NCBI GenBank assembly: GCA_029005335.1
Contig: JAQXFT010000028.1
Coordinates: forward strand, 1-8,301
Direction: 5' to 3'
DNA length: 8,301 bases
Origin: Oscillospiraceae bacterium
Lineage (GTDB): Bacteria; Bacillota; Clostridia; Oscillospirales; Ruminococcaceae
Notes under the pieces: generated by a model
Told to the model about the DNA's origin: nothing
Databases searched by the model: none
What the model saw: only the letters and a program-made list of their open reading frames with translations
Shown: piece after piece, positions 1 through 6,080 of the stretch
How positions within the stretch are numbered: position 1 is the first letter of the stretch
Layout: every line of letters begins with the position of its first letter
Translations under genes and position numbers: made by a program

Positions 1-768
1 ATGAGTACCATTATACAGAATATATCCGTTCAGAATATGATTATTCCGATTATAGTATTCGTTCTTGTTATGTATACTTCACAGATGATTATCGGTGCAA
101 TTTCTACGGAGAAAATAGATAAGACTCTTGAAACGCTTTTATCTGCTCCGGTATCGAGAAGTTCAGTTCTTGGTGCTAAAATGTTAGCTGCCGCAATAGT
201 AGCTCTTATAAATGCTGTAGCCTTTATGATTGGATATTATGTTTTCATAGGCGGTGCTATGACTTCCGCAATGTCCGGTGAGGAAATAGGTGCTGTTGTA
301 TCTGATACTCTTTCATATGACAAGGCTATGAATCAGCTCGGACTTAATCTCGGAATTGCTGATTATCTTCTTGTCGGGGTTCAGACATTCCTTACTATTA
401 TGATTTCGCTTTCCGTATCAATTATACTCGGTGCTATGGCTAATGATGCAAAATCCGCACAGAGCCTTATAATGCCTGTTATGATGTGTGCAATGATTCC
501 TTATATGATTTCCATGGTATCGGATATAAATACGCTTCCGACTGTTATCAAAACTATTGTATATGCTATTCCTTTTACTCATACTTTCACAGCTATGAAT
601 AATCTGATGTTCGGAAATGACAAGATATTTATATTTGGTATAATTTATCAGGCTGTTGTATTTGCTGTATGTATGTTCTTTGCAATAAGAATTTTCAACT
701 CGGATAAAATCTTTACATCTTCTCTCAATCTCAGACAGAAATCAAGATTCAGAAAAAAATCACAATAA
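1..768 (+). CDS. ABC-2 type transporter permease, 3' part (N-terminus outside window)
   Basis: This is the membrane subunit of an ABC-2 family exporter (NatB/YhaP-like), which with a separate ATPase would move an unknown substrate out of the cell. The 255 visible residues carry hydrophobic segments at about 11-34, 61-83, 121-146, 154-173 and 209-232. After the first comes the family's cytoplasmic signature (E37 K..T42 L..LL..PVSR, ending in G58-A-K60). A PFTHTF motif at 191-196 matches the IPFTHP-type motif of this family. Members are usually about 400 residues, with an N-terminal TM and a large extracellular loop before this region. The ATG at base 1 is therefore probably an internal methionine and the gene is cut by the window edge. 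The C-terminal tail is basic and cytoplasmic. A separate promoter follows, so it is likely the last gene of an upstream unit. Its partner ATPase is not visible. Confidence 0.85.
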   Translation: MSTIIQNISVQNMIIPIIVFVLVMYTSQMIIGAISTEKIDKTLETLLSAPVSRSSVLGAKMLAAAIVALINAVAFMIGYYVFIGGAMTSAMSGEEIGAVVSDTLSYDKAMNQLGLNLGIADYLLVGVQTFLTIMISLSVSIILGAMANDAKSAQSLIMPVMMCAMIPYMISMVSDINTLPTVIKTIVYAIPFTHTFTAMNNLMFGNDKIFIFGIIYQAVVFAVCMFFAIRIFNSDKIFTSSLNLRQKSRFRKKSQ

Positions 769-796
769 AATGCAACAGAAATATTTTTCCGGATAA

Positions 797-825
797 TTGA
801 CAAAACTATTATATTGATATATAAT
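797..825 (+). promoter_or_regulatory. Sigma-A type promoter for the small Spo0A-C-like gene
   Basis: A perfect consensus pair is present: TTGACA at 797-802 and TATAAT at 820-825, with a 17-nt spacer. Transcription would start near 832, just ahead of the GGAGG ribosome binding site at 846-850. The promoter decides the start of the next gene: an in-frame TTG at 825 begins inside the -10 box and so could not be translated from this transcript. Confidence 0.85.
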
Positions 826-857
826 TGATATGTGAATTTATTTCCGGAGGATTTTTT

Positions 858-1070
858 ATGGACGAAAAAATTTATGAGCAGATTGCACGGGAAAATGGTG
901 TAAGTGTTGAGAGCGTTAAAAAAGAAATGCAGAACGCTATTGATATGGCATTTGCTAATCCTAATGAGCTTGCTGAACTTATTCCGGCTAAGGACGGCAG
1001 AACGCCTACTCCTGATGAATTTATTGATTTTGTTCTTGATATACTGAACGGTATGGACGAAAATTCATAA
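858..1070 (+). CDS. Small Spo0A C-terminal-like helical protein (70 aa)
   Basis: A small soluble protein whose first half (about residues 5-32: IYEQIARENGVSVESVKK, then an EMQNAIDMAF stretch) resembles the end of the Spo0A C-terminal domain, where a helix-turn-helix-like pattern IAKKYNTT..RVERAIRHAIEVAW occurs. Small standalone proteins of this type are common in Clostridia and are often annotated as Spo0A C-terminal-domain proteins. There is no receiver domain, and the complete recognition helix region of Spo0A is not present, so DNA binding or a sporulation role is unproven. The second half (PTPDEFIDFVLDIL) looks like one more amphipathic helix. The ATG at 858 is chosen because GGAGG (846-850) lies 7 nt upstream. 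A longer TTG start at 825 overlaps the promoter. The gene is monocistronic, with its own promoter and terminator. Confidence 0.8.
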   Translation: MDEKIYEQIARENGVSVESVKKEMQNAIDMAFANPNELAELIPAKDGRTPTPDEFIDFVLDILNGMDENS

Positions 1071-1093
1071 TACTTCTTGAATTAACAGTCAGA

Positions 1094-1120
1094 GGGCGAG
1101 CAATGCTCGCCCGTTATTTT
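1094..1120 (+). terminator. Rho-independent terminator after the Spo0A-C-like gene
   Basis: A perfect 8-bp GC-rich stem GGGCGAGC (1094-1101) / GCTCGCCC (1105-1112) with a 3-nt loop AAT is followed by GTTATTTT. It starts 23 nt after the stop codon of the small gene. The T-tract is interrupted by one A, but the stem is strong. Confidence 0.88.
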
Positions 1121-1159
1121 ATGGTTTTCATATTGCTGTAAAAATATATTTTTGATAAT

Positions 1160-1187
1160 TCGGGCAACATAATTAGCCCGATTTTTT
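1160..1187 (+). terminator. Second, weaker terminator-like hairpin
   Basis: A 6-bp stem TCGGGC (1160-1165) / GCCCGA (1176-1181) with a 10-nt loop is followed by six T residues (1182-1187). The T-tract is good but the stem is short. It could back up the stronger terminator about 50 nt upstream and help insulate the operon downstream. Confidence 0.55.
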
Positions 1188-1213
1188 ATTAAGGAAAAAT
1201 TAAGTTTTTTGTA

Positions 1214-1243
1214 TAGACAGATATAATAAAAATATGCTATGAT
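1214..1243 (+). promoter_or_regulatory. Possible weak upstream promoter
   Basis: TAGACA (1214-1219) and TATGAT (1238-1243) are each one base from consensus and 18 nt apart. A start near 1250 would give a leader of about 220 nt for the permease operon. In DNA this AT-rich such matches arise by chance, so it is a candidate only. Confidence 0.3.
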
Positions 1244-1332
1244 TGTATATAATAACGAAATTATATTTTCAATGAAACAAAAACGCAGTTAAAAATCACT
1301 ATAAATATAGTATAGATTATTTTCAGAAACTA

Positions 1333-1361
1333 TTGACATTTAAATAATATTAGTGTATTAT
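1333..1361 (+). promoter_or_regulatory. Main promoter of the permease/adaptor/SBP operon
   Basis: TTGACA (1333-1338) is a perfect -35 box and TATTAT (1356-1361) is a -10 box one base from consensus, with a 17-nt spacer. The expected start is near 1368, giving a leader of about 100 nt before the ATG at 1469. The spacer and -10 are covered by an inverted repeat and the start point by a palindrome, so the promoter is probably regulated by a bound protein. Confidence 0.8.
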
Positions 1362-1365
1362 TTAA
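1340..1365. promoter_or_regulatory. Inverted repeat over the -10 box, probable operator
   Basis: Perfect 10-bp arms TTAAATAATA (1340-1349) and TATTATTTAA (1356-1365) are separated by 6 nt. Allowing one extra T in the left arm, the match extends outward through ACA/TGT (1336-1367 region). The right arm contains the entire -10 box, so a bound protein would block RNA polymerase. All bases in the arms are A/T, so chance is a concern, but the position is telling. Confidence 0.55.
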
Positions 1366-1377
1366 TGTAGTACATTA
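1363..1377. promoter_or_regulatory. 15-base palindrome at the expected transcription start, probable operator
   Basis: TAATGTA (1363-1369), a central G, and TACATTA (1371-1377) form perfect 7-bp arms. A short odd-length palindrome with GTA/TAC half-sites is typical of dimeric winged-helix repressors such as the GntR family, but the regulator is not in the window and the family assignment is a guess. It shares three bases with the end of the upstream inverted repeat. Confidence 0.5.
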
Positions 1378-1398
1378 TAAAATTTCAGGTATTTAAAA

Positions 1399-1418
1399 AA
1401 ATTTTTGTGAAAAAATTT
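1399..1418. repeat. A/T-only inverted repeat in the operon leader
   Basis: AAATTTTT (1399-1406) and AAAAATTT (1411-1418) flank a GTGA loop. As RNA it could form a weak 8-bp hairpin upstream of the ribosome binding site. With no G-C pairs it is unlikely to be a terminator and may simply reflect base composition. Confidence 0.3.
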
Positions 1419-1468
1419 CGTCTTTTTCGGGTCTGAAAATCACTTATATATAAAGGGGGTATTTTTTT

Positions 1469-2356
1469 ATGAAAAAGAGAAGAAAATCACAGTGCGGAAG
1501 ACGGGGTGAAAAGATTTTCAGCAATCTCTGTATAGCTCCAAGCTTTATCGGAGTAATGTTTTTCTTTTTTGTACCATTCTGTATAATAATTTATTATTCT
1601 CTGGTAAATAATCCGATTATGAGGGATTTTGTAGGCATTGATAATTTTGTGCAGACTATAAAGAATCCGGCATTTCAGACGGCAGTCAAAAATACAGTAT
1701 CATTTTCAGCGGTGGCAGTACCTCTTGCAGTAATATTATCGCTGGGGCTTGCAGTATTGCTTGATTCAAAGATTCCTGGGAAAAGCATATTCAGAACATT
1801 TTTCCTATGTCCGTTAATGGTTCCTACTGCATCAGTAGTTCTTGTATGGCAGGTAATATTTCACAGCTACGGAACAGCAAATGAATTTCTTGCGAATTTC
1901 GGAATTGAGAGTATAGACTGGCTGAAATCACCTTACAGTCATGTTGTAATAGTTCTGATGTTTTTGTGGAAAAATCTCGGCTACAATATGATTCTTTTCA
2001 TGTCGGGACTCAGTGCAATTCCAAGGGATATAATTGAGGTTGCGGAGCTTGAGGGGGCAGGAAAATTCTATACATTTATGCATATAAAGCTAAGATATCT
2101 TTCGCCCACCATATTTTTTGTGCTTATACTTTCGCTTATAAATTCCTTCAAGATATTCAGGGAAGTATATCTGCTGACGGGGGATTATCCGTACGGAAAA
2201 ATGTATCTTTTACAGCATTTTATGAATAATACGTTCAAATCGCTTGACTATCAGAAGCTTTCATCAGCAGCTATATTGCTTTCGCTTGTAATGATAGTAA
2301 TTATAGGAATATTATTTGCAGTTGAAAATCACTTTGGAAAGGACGTTGAAGAATAA
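1469..2356 (+). CDS. MalF-like CUT1 ABC importer permease
   Basis: One of two transmembrane subunits of a carbohydrate-type (CUT1, binding-protein-dependent) ABC importer in the cytoplasmic membrane. At 295 residues it has the usual UgpA/LacF/MsmF length. A basic N-terminus precedes hydrophobic segments at about 25-46, 75-98, 109-131, 159-179, 213-231 and 267-285, which fits six TM helices. The cytoplasmic EAA loop that docks on the ATPase is at about 190-208 (EVAELEGAGKFYTFMHIKL). The family consensus is EAA...DGA...F..I.LP, so here the D is E and the final P is missing. The start has a strong SD, AAAGGGGG (1452-1459), 9 nt upstream. It is the first gene of the operon, and its stop codon directly abuts the next ATG. 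Substrate cannot be read from the sequence; sugars or glycans are usual, but lipids and peptides are also known in this fold. Confidence 0.9.
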   Translation: MKKRRKSQCGRRGEKIFSNLCIAPSFIGVMFFFFVPFCIIIYYSLVNNPIMRDFVGIDNFVQTIKNPAFQTAVKNTVSFSAVAVPLAVILSLGLAVLLDSKIPGKSIFRTFFLCPLMVPTASVVLVWQVIFHSYGTANEFLANFGIESIDWLKSPYSHVVIVLMFLWKNLGYNMILFMSGLSAIPRDIIEVAELEGAGKFYTFMHIKLRYLSPTIFFVLILSLINSFKIFREVYLLTGDYPYGKMYLLQHFMNNTFKSLDYQKLSSAAILLSLVMIVIIGILFAVENHFGKDVEE

Positions 2357-3253
2357 ATGAATATCCGGAGAAAGCGTAAAAAAATTTTTTTTACAGCTTT
2401 GCTGACTGTTTTTGCCGGACTTGTTGCCATAGTATTTATTATGCCGACTGTCCTTACCATTACAAATTCATTCATGACATCTTCTGAAATATCCGCAAAT
2501 TATGGTGTTATGTTCAATAATATATCCTCTGATAAAAAGACATATATCTCTGAAACCCTGAATCTTAAATTTATTCCGGATAAGGTATCATTCAGCCAGT
2601 ATTTTGCGGTATTGTTTAAAAGTCCGGAATATCTTCTTAAATTCTGGAATTCTGTAATACTTGTAGTGCCGGTAACGTTTTTTCAGGTTGTTACAGCACT
2701 GTCTGCTTCATACGGATTCGCAAGATATGACGGAAGAATCAAACAGATTATATTTTTCGCATATATAATACTTATGCTTATGCCGTATCAGGTAACACTT
2801 GTTCCGAATTTTCTTGTAGCGGATAAGCTGGGTATTCTCAATACAAGATGGGCGATAATACTTCCGGGAATTTTTTCGCCGTTCAGCGTATTTTTACTGA
2901 CAAAGGTCATGAAGCGTATACCGACATCATATATAGAAGCAGCTAAGCTTGACGGTGCAAGCGAATGGCAGATTTTCCGTCATATATGTCTTCCTCTTTG
3001 CAAAAGTGCAATATTTTCTGTAACACTTCTCGTATTTATAGATTACTGGAATATGGTCGAACAGCCTCTTATACTTCTTGAGGATAAGGAAATGCACCCA
3101 CTTTCAGTATTTTTATCAGAAATCAATACGGGTGATGTGGGACTTGCTTTTGCAGTAGCTGTTATATATATGATTCCTACGCTTCTTATGTTCCTCTATG
3201 GAGAAGACTATCTTGTTGAGGGAATAACATATTCCGGAGGAATAAAGGGCTGA
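2357..3253 (+). CDS. MalG-like CUT1 ABC importer permease
   Basis: The second transmembrane subunit, pairing with the preceding protein to form the translocation pore. It has 298 residues with hydrophobic segments at about 11-32, 96-117, 128-150, 163-180, 208-226 and 259-280. The EAA loop is canonical: E184-A-A-K-L-D189-G190-A, then F..I and L202-P203. The C-terminus (YLVEGITYSGGIKG) matches the YFVxGLTxGAVKG tail of MalG-type permeases, which supports a genuine CUT1 importer subunit. The extracytoplasmic stretch between TM1 and TM2 (about 36-93) seems somewhat long. The ATG follows the upstream TAA with no spacer, so translation is probably coupled; the nearest SD-like AAAGGA (2338-2343) is 13 nt away. 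No CUT1 ATPase is in the window. Many Firmicutes supply one shared MsmK-type ATPase from another locus, which may apply here. Confidence 0.92.
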   Translation: MNIRRKRKKIFFTALLTVFAGLVAIVFIMPTVLTITNSFMTSSEISANYGVMFNNISSDKKTYISETLNLKFIPDKVSFSQYFAVLFKSPEYLLKFWNSVILVVPVTFFQVVTALSASYGFARYDGRIKQIIFFAYIILMLMPYQVTLVPNFLVADKLGILNTRWAIILPGIFSPFSVFLLTKVMKRIPTSYIEAAKLDGASEWQIFRHICLPLCKSAIFSVTLLVFIDYWNMVEQPLILLEDKEMHPLSVFLSEINTGDVGLAFAVAVIYMIPTLLMFLYGEDYLVEGITYSGGIKG

Positions 3254-3258
3254 TATTT

Positions 3259-4989
3259 ATGAAAGGAAAGATAACTATGAACGAAAATAAAAATCAGGAT
3301 AAAAAAGAAATAAATCCGCAGAAACGCAAGGATATTATAAAAAATTTTCTGATAGTATTTCTGATAATTCTGCTTATACTGACATTTTTCTCAAATACTA
3401 TAATGAACCGCTCACTTCCTGAGATTGCCACAGAAAGCAGTATATCCGGAAGCCTTACTGAAAAGCTTAATGCAAGCGGAATTATAGAATCCAATCAGTC
3501 ATATGAAGTAAAAGCCAAATCCAACAGTACTATAGATGCAATAAAAGTCAAAACAGGTCAGGAGATAAAAAAAGGCGATGTTCTTTTTACCATAAACAAT
3601 GAAGAAAATACTGAGCTTAAAGAGGCTGAAACACTTCTTAAATCAATGGAGCTTGAATATCAGAAAATGCTTCTGACTATTCCGAAGGACTATGCAACTG
3701 AAAATCAGGCTATTAAAAATGCTCAGGAGGATTTGAATAATCTTATTGCAAAGCGTGATGAGGTTGCCTCAAAACAAGCTGAAAATGATGCTAAAAAGAG
3801 CGAATACAATCAGGCTAAATCAGAGCTTTCCGGAATATCATCAAAGCTTGCTGATATTCAGATGTATATGACTGCTGTCAATACAGATGATATTTACTCA
3901 ATAGGAAGTGAGTATACCAAAAATATTATCGGATATTATGAGGAATATATAAAGGCTCAGTCAGATTTGCAGAGTGCCGAGGCTGATTTGCAGTCATTTA
4001 TGATGTCGCCTGATGTATCAGAAGAAGTTATGCAGTCTCTTCAGGATAAGGTAAATCAGTGCAGTGATTATTTTAATGATTGCGAAAGCAGATATAAATC
4101 AGAGAAAAACAATCTCAGAGATACTCTCAGCAATGAGCTTTCATACCTTAACGGGGAATCCAACAGGCTTAACGCTGTAATAACCGATTATGAATCAAAT
4201 CTTTCATCAGATGATATGCTTACCGTTGATGCCCTTGATGAACAGATTACGGCAAAACAGCGTGAACTTGAAACTCTTGTTATTGCTCTTGAGGATACAA
4301 AAAAACAGGATAACCTTGCAATTCAGACAAATGATATTGATGTAAAGGCTAAGCATGAGGAGATAGAAGCCCAGAAGCTTGTTGTTGAAAAGCTCAGAAA
4401 AAAGGACAGCGAAAAAGAAATAAAAGCTGAGTATTCCGGAGTTTTAAGCGAGATACTTGTCAGAATAGGCGATAATGTCCTGCCTGATGAAGCCGTTGCA
4501 CTTATAGATATATCTGAGGAAGGATATACAATGACTGTAAGCGTTGAAGCCGAAAAAACTAAAAAAATAAAAGTTGGTACTCCTGTAGAAGTTCTCAATG
4601 ACTGGAGCAACTCAATACAGGCAGACCTTGTTGAAATGAAAAACGATTCCAAGGATAAGAAAAACAGAATACTTAAATTCAGGGTGAGCGGTGATGTAAA
4701 TTCCGGTGATACTTTGTCTGTATCAATCCCATGCAGTACAAGCCGATATGATACTATAATTCCGAAAAGTGCTTTGAATGAGGATTCAAACGGAAAATTT
4801 GTGCTTATAGTAAAGTCAAAAAGCTCACCTCTCGGAAACAGATATTTCGCTGAACGTGTTGACGTTGAAGTGCTTGCTTCTGATGAAGTATCATGTGCAG
4901 TACAGGGTAATCTGAATATGGGTGACTATGTTATTACTACTTCAAGCAAGCCCGTGAATGACGGCGACCAGGTTAAGATGAAAGATTAG
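3259..4989 (+). CDS. HlyD/MacA-type membrane fusion (adaptor) protein with long coiled coil
   Basis: A membrane-anchored extracytoplasmic adaptor of the MacA/YknX/HlyD class, which normally partners an exporter. In order: basic N-terminus, one TM helix (about 27-49), first half of a lipoyl-like hairpin (about 72-114, with ASGIIES...V.VKTGQEIKKGDVLFTI), a long helical, Glu/Lys/Gln-rich coiled-coil region (about 115-385), second lipoyl half (about 388-419, YSGVLSEILVRIGDNV), beta-barrel (about 420-490) and membrane-proximal domain (about 495-576). At 576 residues it is well above the roughly 370-380 of MacA or YknX; the excess is in the coiled coil. The start is ambiguous: the ATG at 3259 has AAAGGG 9 nt upstream, while the ATG at 3277 (MNENKNQ) has AAAGGA, also 9 nt upstream. 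It begins 5 nt after the MalG-like gene and lies between importer permeases and an SBP, an unusual setting. Its ATPase partner is not seen. Confidence 0.88.
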   Translation: MKGKITMNENKNQDKKEINPQKRKDIIKNFLIVFLIILLILTFFSNTIMNRSLPEIATESSISGSLTEKLNASGIIESNQSYEVKAKSNSTIDAIKVKTGQEIKKGDVLFTINNEENTELKEAETLLKSMELEYQKMLLTIPKDYATENQAIKNAQEDLNNLIAKRDEVASKQAENDAKKSEYNQAKSELSGISSKLADIQMYMTAVNTDDIYSIGSEYTKNIIGYYEEYIKAQSDLQSAEADLQSFMMSPDVSEEVMQSLQDKVNQCSDYFNDCESRYKSEKNNLRDTLSNELSYLNGESNRLNAVITDYESNLSSDDMLTVDALDEQITAKQRELETLVIALEDTKKQDNLAIQTNDIDVKAKHEEIEAQKLVVEKLRKKDSEKEIKAEYSGVLSEILVRIGDNVLPDEAVALIDISEEGYTMTVSVEAEKTKKIKVGTPVEVLNDWSNSIQADLVEMKNDSKDKKNRILKFRVSGDVNSGDTLSVSIPCSTSRYDTIIPKSALNEDSNGKFVLIVKSKSSPLGNRYFAERVDVEVLASDEVSCAVQGNLNMGDYVITTSSKPVNDGDQVKMKD

Positions 4990-4994
4990 GTGAT
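4988..4994 (+). promoter_or_regulatory. Ribosome binding site overlapping the preceding stop codon
   Basis: AGGTGAT (4988-4994) begins inside the TAG stop codon of the adaptor gene (4987-4989) and lies about 6 nt before the ATG at 5000. Ribosomes finishing the adaptor would be placed to start the MacB-like protein, which suggests coupled, roughly matched synthesis of the two. Confidence 0.65.
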
Positions 4995-4999
4995 TATTC

Positions 5000-6055
5000 A
5001 TGAAGCTGAAATCACTTAAATCCAGAATAATATTATCGGTTGTAAATCTTTTGTGCATTACCGGTGCGGTAACATTCAGTATTATATCCTGCAGTCAGAT
5101 AAATTCGCTTACTTCACAGAGAGGTGCGGAAAAATGGCGTAATAATAAAAGTGATATGGATTATTCTCAGGTAAGCTGTTTCTTTTCAAGGGATTCCGGA
5201 GCTGATACAAATACGGTTAATGCTGTCCGCAGCAAGATTAAAAGTGCTATGACAGGGGCATCTCTTAAAGAAGAAGATAATAAAAGACTCTGGATTGATA
5301 CCTATACTTCATCTCTCGGGAAAATGGAGGTATCCGGAACTAAAAGAGGTACTGCCAGAACGGAAATTACAGCCGTTACAAGTGATTTTTTTCTGATACA
5401 TGATTTTAAATTCACTGACGGTTCATATTTCCGTGATGATGAGCTTTCTGAAAATGGTATAGTTATAGACCGTTCTCTTGCATGGCAGATTTTCGGCTCT
5501 GATGAAGTAAAGGGAATGAATGCGGAAATAAGCGGATTTGACTTTTATGTTGCCGGAGTTGTTGAAGCTCCTGAATGCAGTGCCGAAAAAAAGACTTACG
5601 GAGAGCTTCCAAGAGCATATATTTCATATGGCTCGGCGGAAAGCCTTTTAAAAACAGATGAAGAAATACCGGTTGAATCATATGAGGCTGTAGTCCCGAA
5701 TCCTGTAGAGAACTTTGCATATAATACTATAAGCGAATTTGTTGAAGATGAATATGAAAATACATCTGTGACTGTAGAAAATTCATCACGCTTTAAACTC
5801 TTAAATAATTTCAGACGGCTTAAACATCTGAGCAATTCTGTTATAATAACCAACTCTGTACAGTATACATGGTGGGAAAATTCTGCAAGGGTTACAGAGG
5901 TCAAGGCTTCTTTAAATCTTTTTGCTGTGATAGTCTTTCTTATTGTACCTTTTCTGACTCTTGCAATGCTTTTTATAAAAGTCATAAAGTATATTTATTC
6001 CCGACACCCTTTTAAAAAGCTCGCAGGAAAAATAAAGGAAAAAATACCATATTAA
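5000..6055 (+). CDS. Reduced MacB-like protein: periplasmic-core-type domain with two TM segments
   Basis: This 351-residue protein has a basic N-terminus, a TM helix at about 10-30, a large extracytoplasmic domain (about 31-313) and a second TM at about 315-337, followed by a basic tail. The stretch at about 125-201 (VTSDFFLIHDFKFTDGSYF, then ENGIVIDRSLAWQIFG, then AGVVEAP) matches the pattern of MacB_PCD, the periplasmic core domain of MacB/YknZ permeases. Those proteins have four TM helices, with the FtsX-like domain supplying the last three. Here the chain stops after one, so two are missing. The reading frame is clean and the next gene's SD follows closely, so this looks like a designed short form rather than a recent break. 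A gene downstream of a MacA-like adaptor is the expected MacB place. It may act as a coupling or sensing partner rather than a full permease; this is inference. Confidence 0.75.
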   Translation: MKLKSLKSRIILSVVNLLCITGAVTFSIISCSQINSLTSQRGAEKWRNNKSDMDYSQVSCFFSRDSGADTNTVNAVRSKIKSAMTGASLKEEDNKRLWIDTYTSSLGKMEVSGTKRGTARTEITAVTSDFFLIHDFKFTDGSYFRDDELSENGIVIDRSLAWQIFGSDEVKGMNAEISGFDFYVAGVVEAPECSAEKKTYGELPRAYISYGSAESLLKTDEEIPVESYEAVVPNPVENFAYNTISEFVEDEYENTSVTVENSSRFKLLNNFRRLKHLSNSVIITNSVQYTWWENSARVTEVKASLNLFAVIVFLIVPFLTLAMLFIKVIKYIYSRHPFKKLAGKIKEKIPY

Positions 6056-6080
6056 CTAATTTTAAAGGAGGATTTTATTT

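Larger units (their letters stand above)
1071..1468 (+). other. 398-base intergenic regulatory region
   Basis: No credible gene lies here on either strand. From left to right it contains two terminator hairpins, a very AT-rich stretch with a weak possible promoter (1214-1243), a strong promoter with overlapping palindromes (1333-1377), an A/T-only inverted repeat in the leader (1399-1418) and a strong ribosome binding site AAAGGGGG (1452-1459). I see nothing identifiable in about 1254-1332, and no recognisable riboswitch or T-box. Confidence 0.75.

Noticed and set aside
1..3. ATG at the first base as the true start of the ABC-2 permease
   Set aside because: The protein would lack the N-terminal TM and extracellular loop usual in the family, and no upstream sequence is available to show an RBS. 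An edge-truncated gene is more likely.
825..857. TTG start at 825 giving an 81-residue form of the small protein
   Set aside because: It begins inside the -10 box of a perfect promoter and has no SD. The ATG at 858 has GGAGG at the right distance.
1248..1253. TATAAT box at 1248-1253 as a promoter
   Set aside because: The -35 position at the right spacing is AATAAA, which does not resemble TTGACA; isolated TATAAT matches are expected in such AT-rich DNA.
1425..1440. TTTTC / GAAAA hairpin as a leader regulatory element or riboswitch
   Set aside because: The stem is short and A/T-rich, with no conserved riboswitch core or T-tract after it.
4323..4652. A 109-codon antisense frame
   Set aside because: It is antisense to the adaptor's coding sequence, is Ser/Ile/Phe-rich in a way typical of antisense translation, and has no promoter or RBS.
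5463..5985. Two overlapping antisense frames (85 and 129 codons)
   Set aside because: Both are opposite the MacB-like gene. They overlap each other and carry no domain or translation signals.
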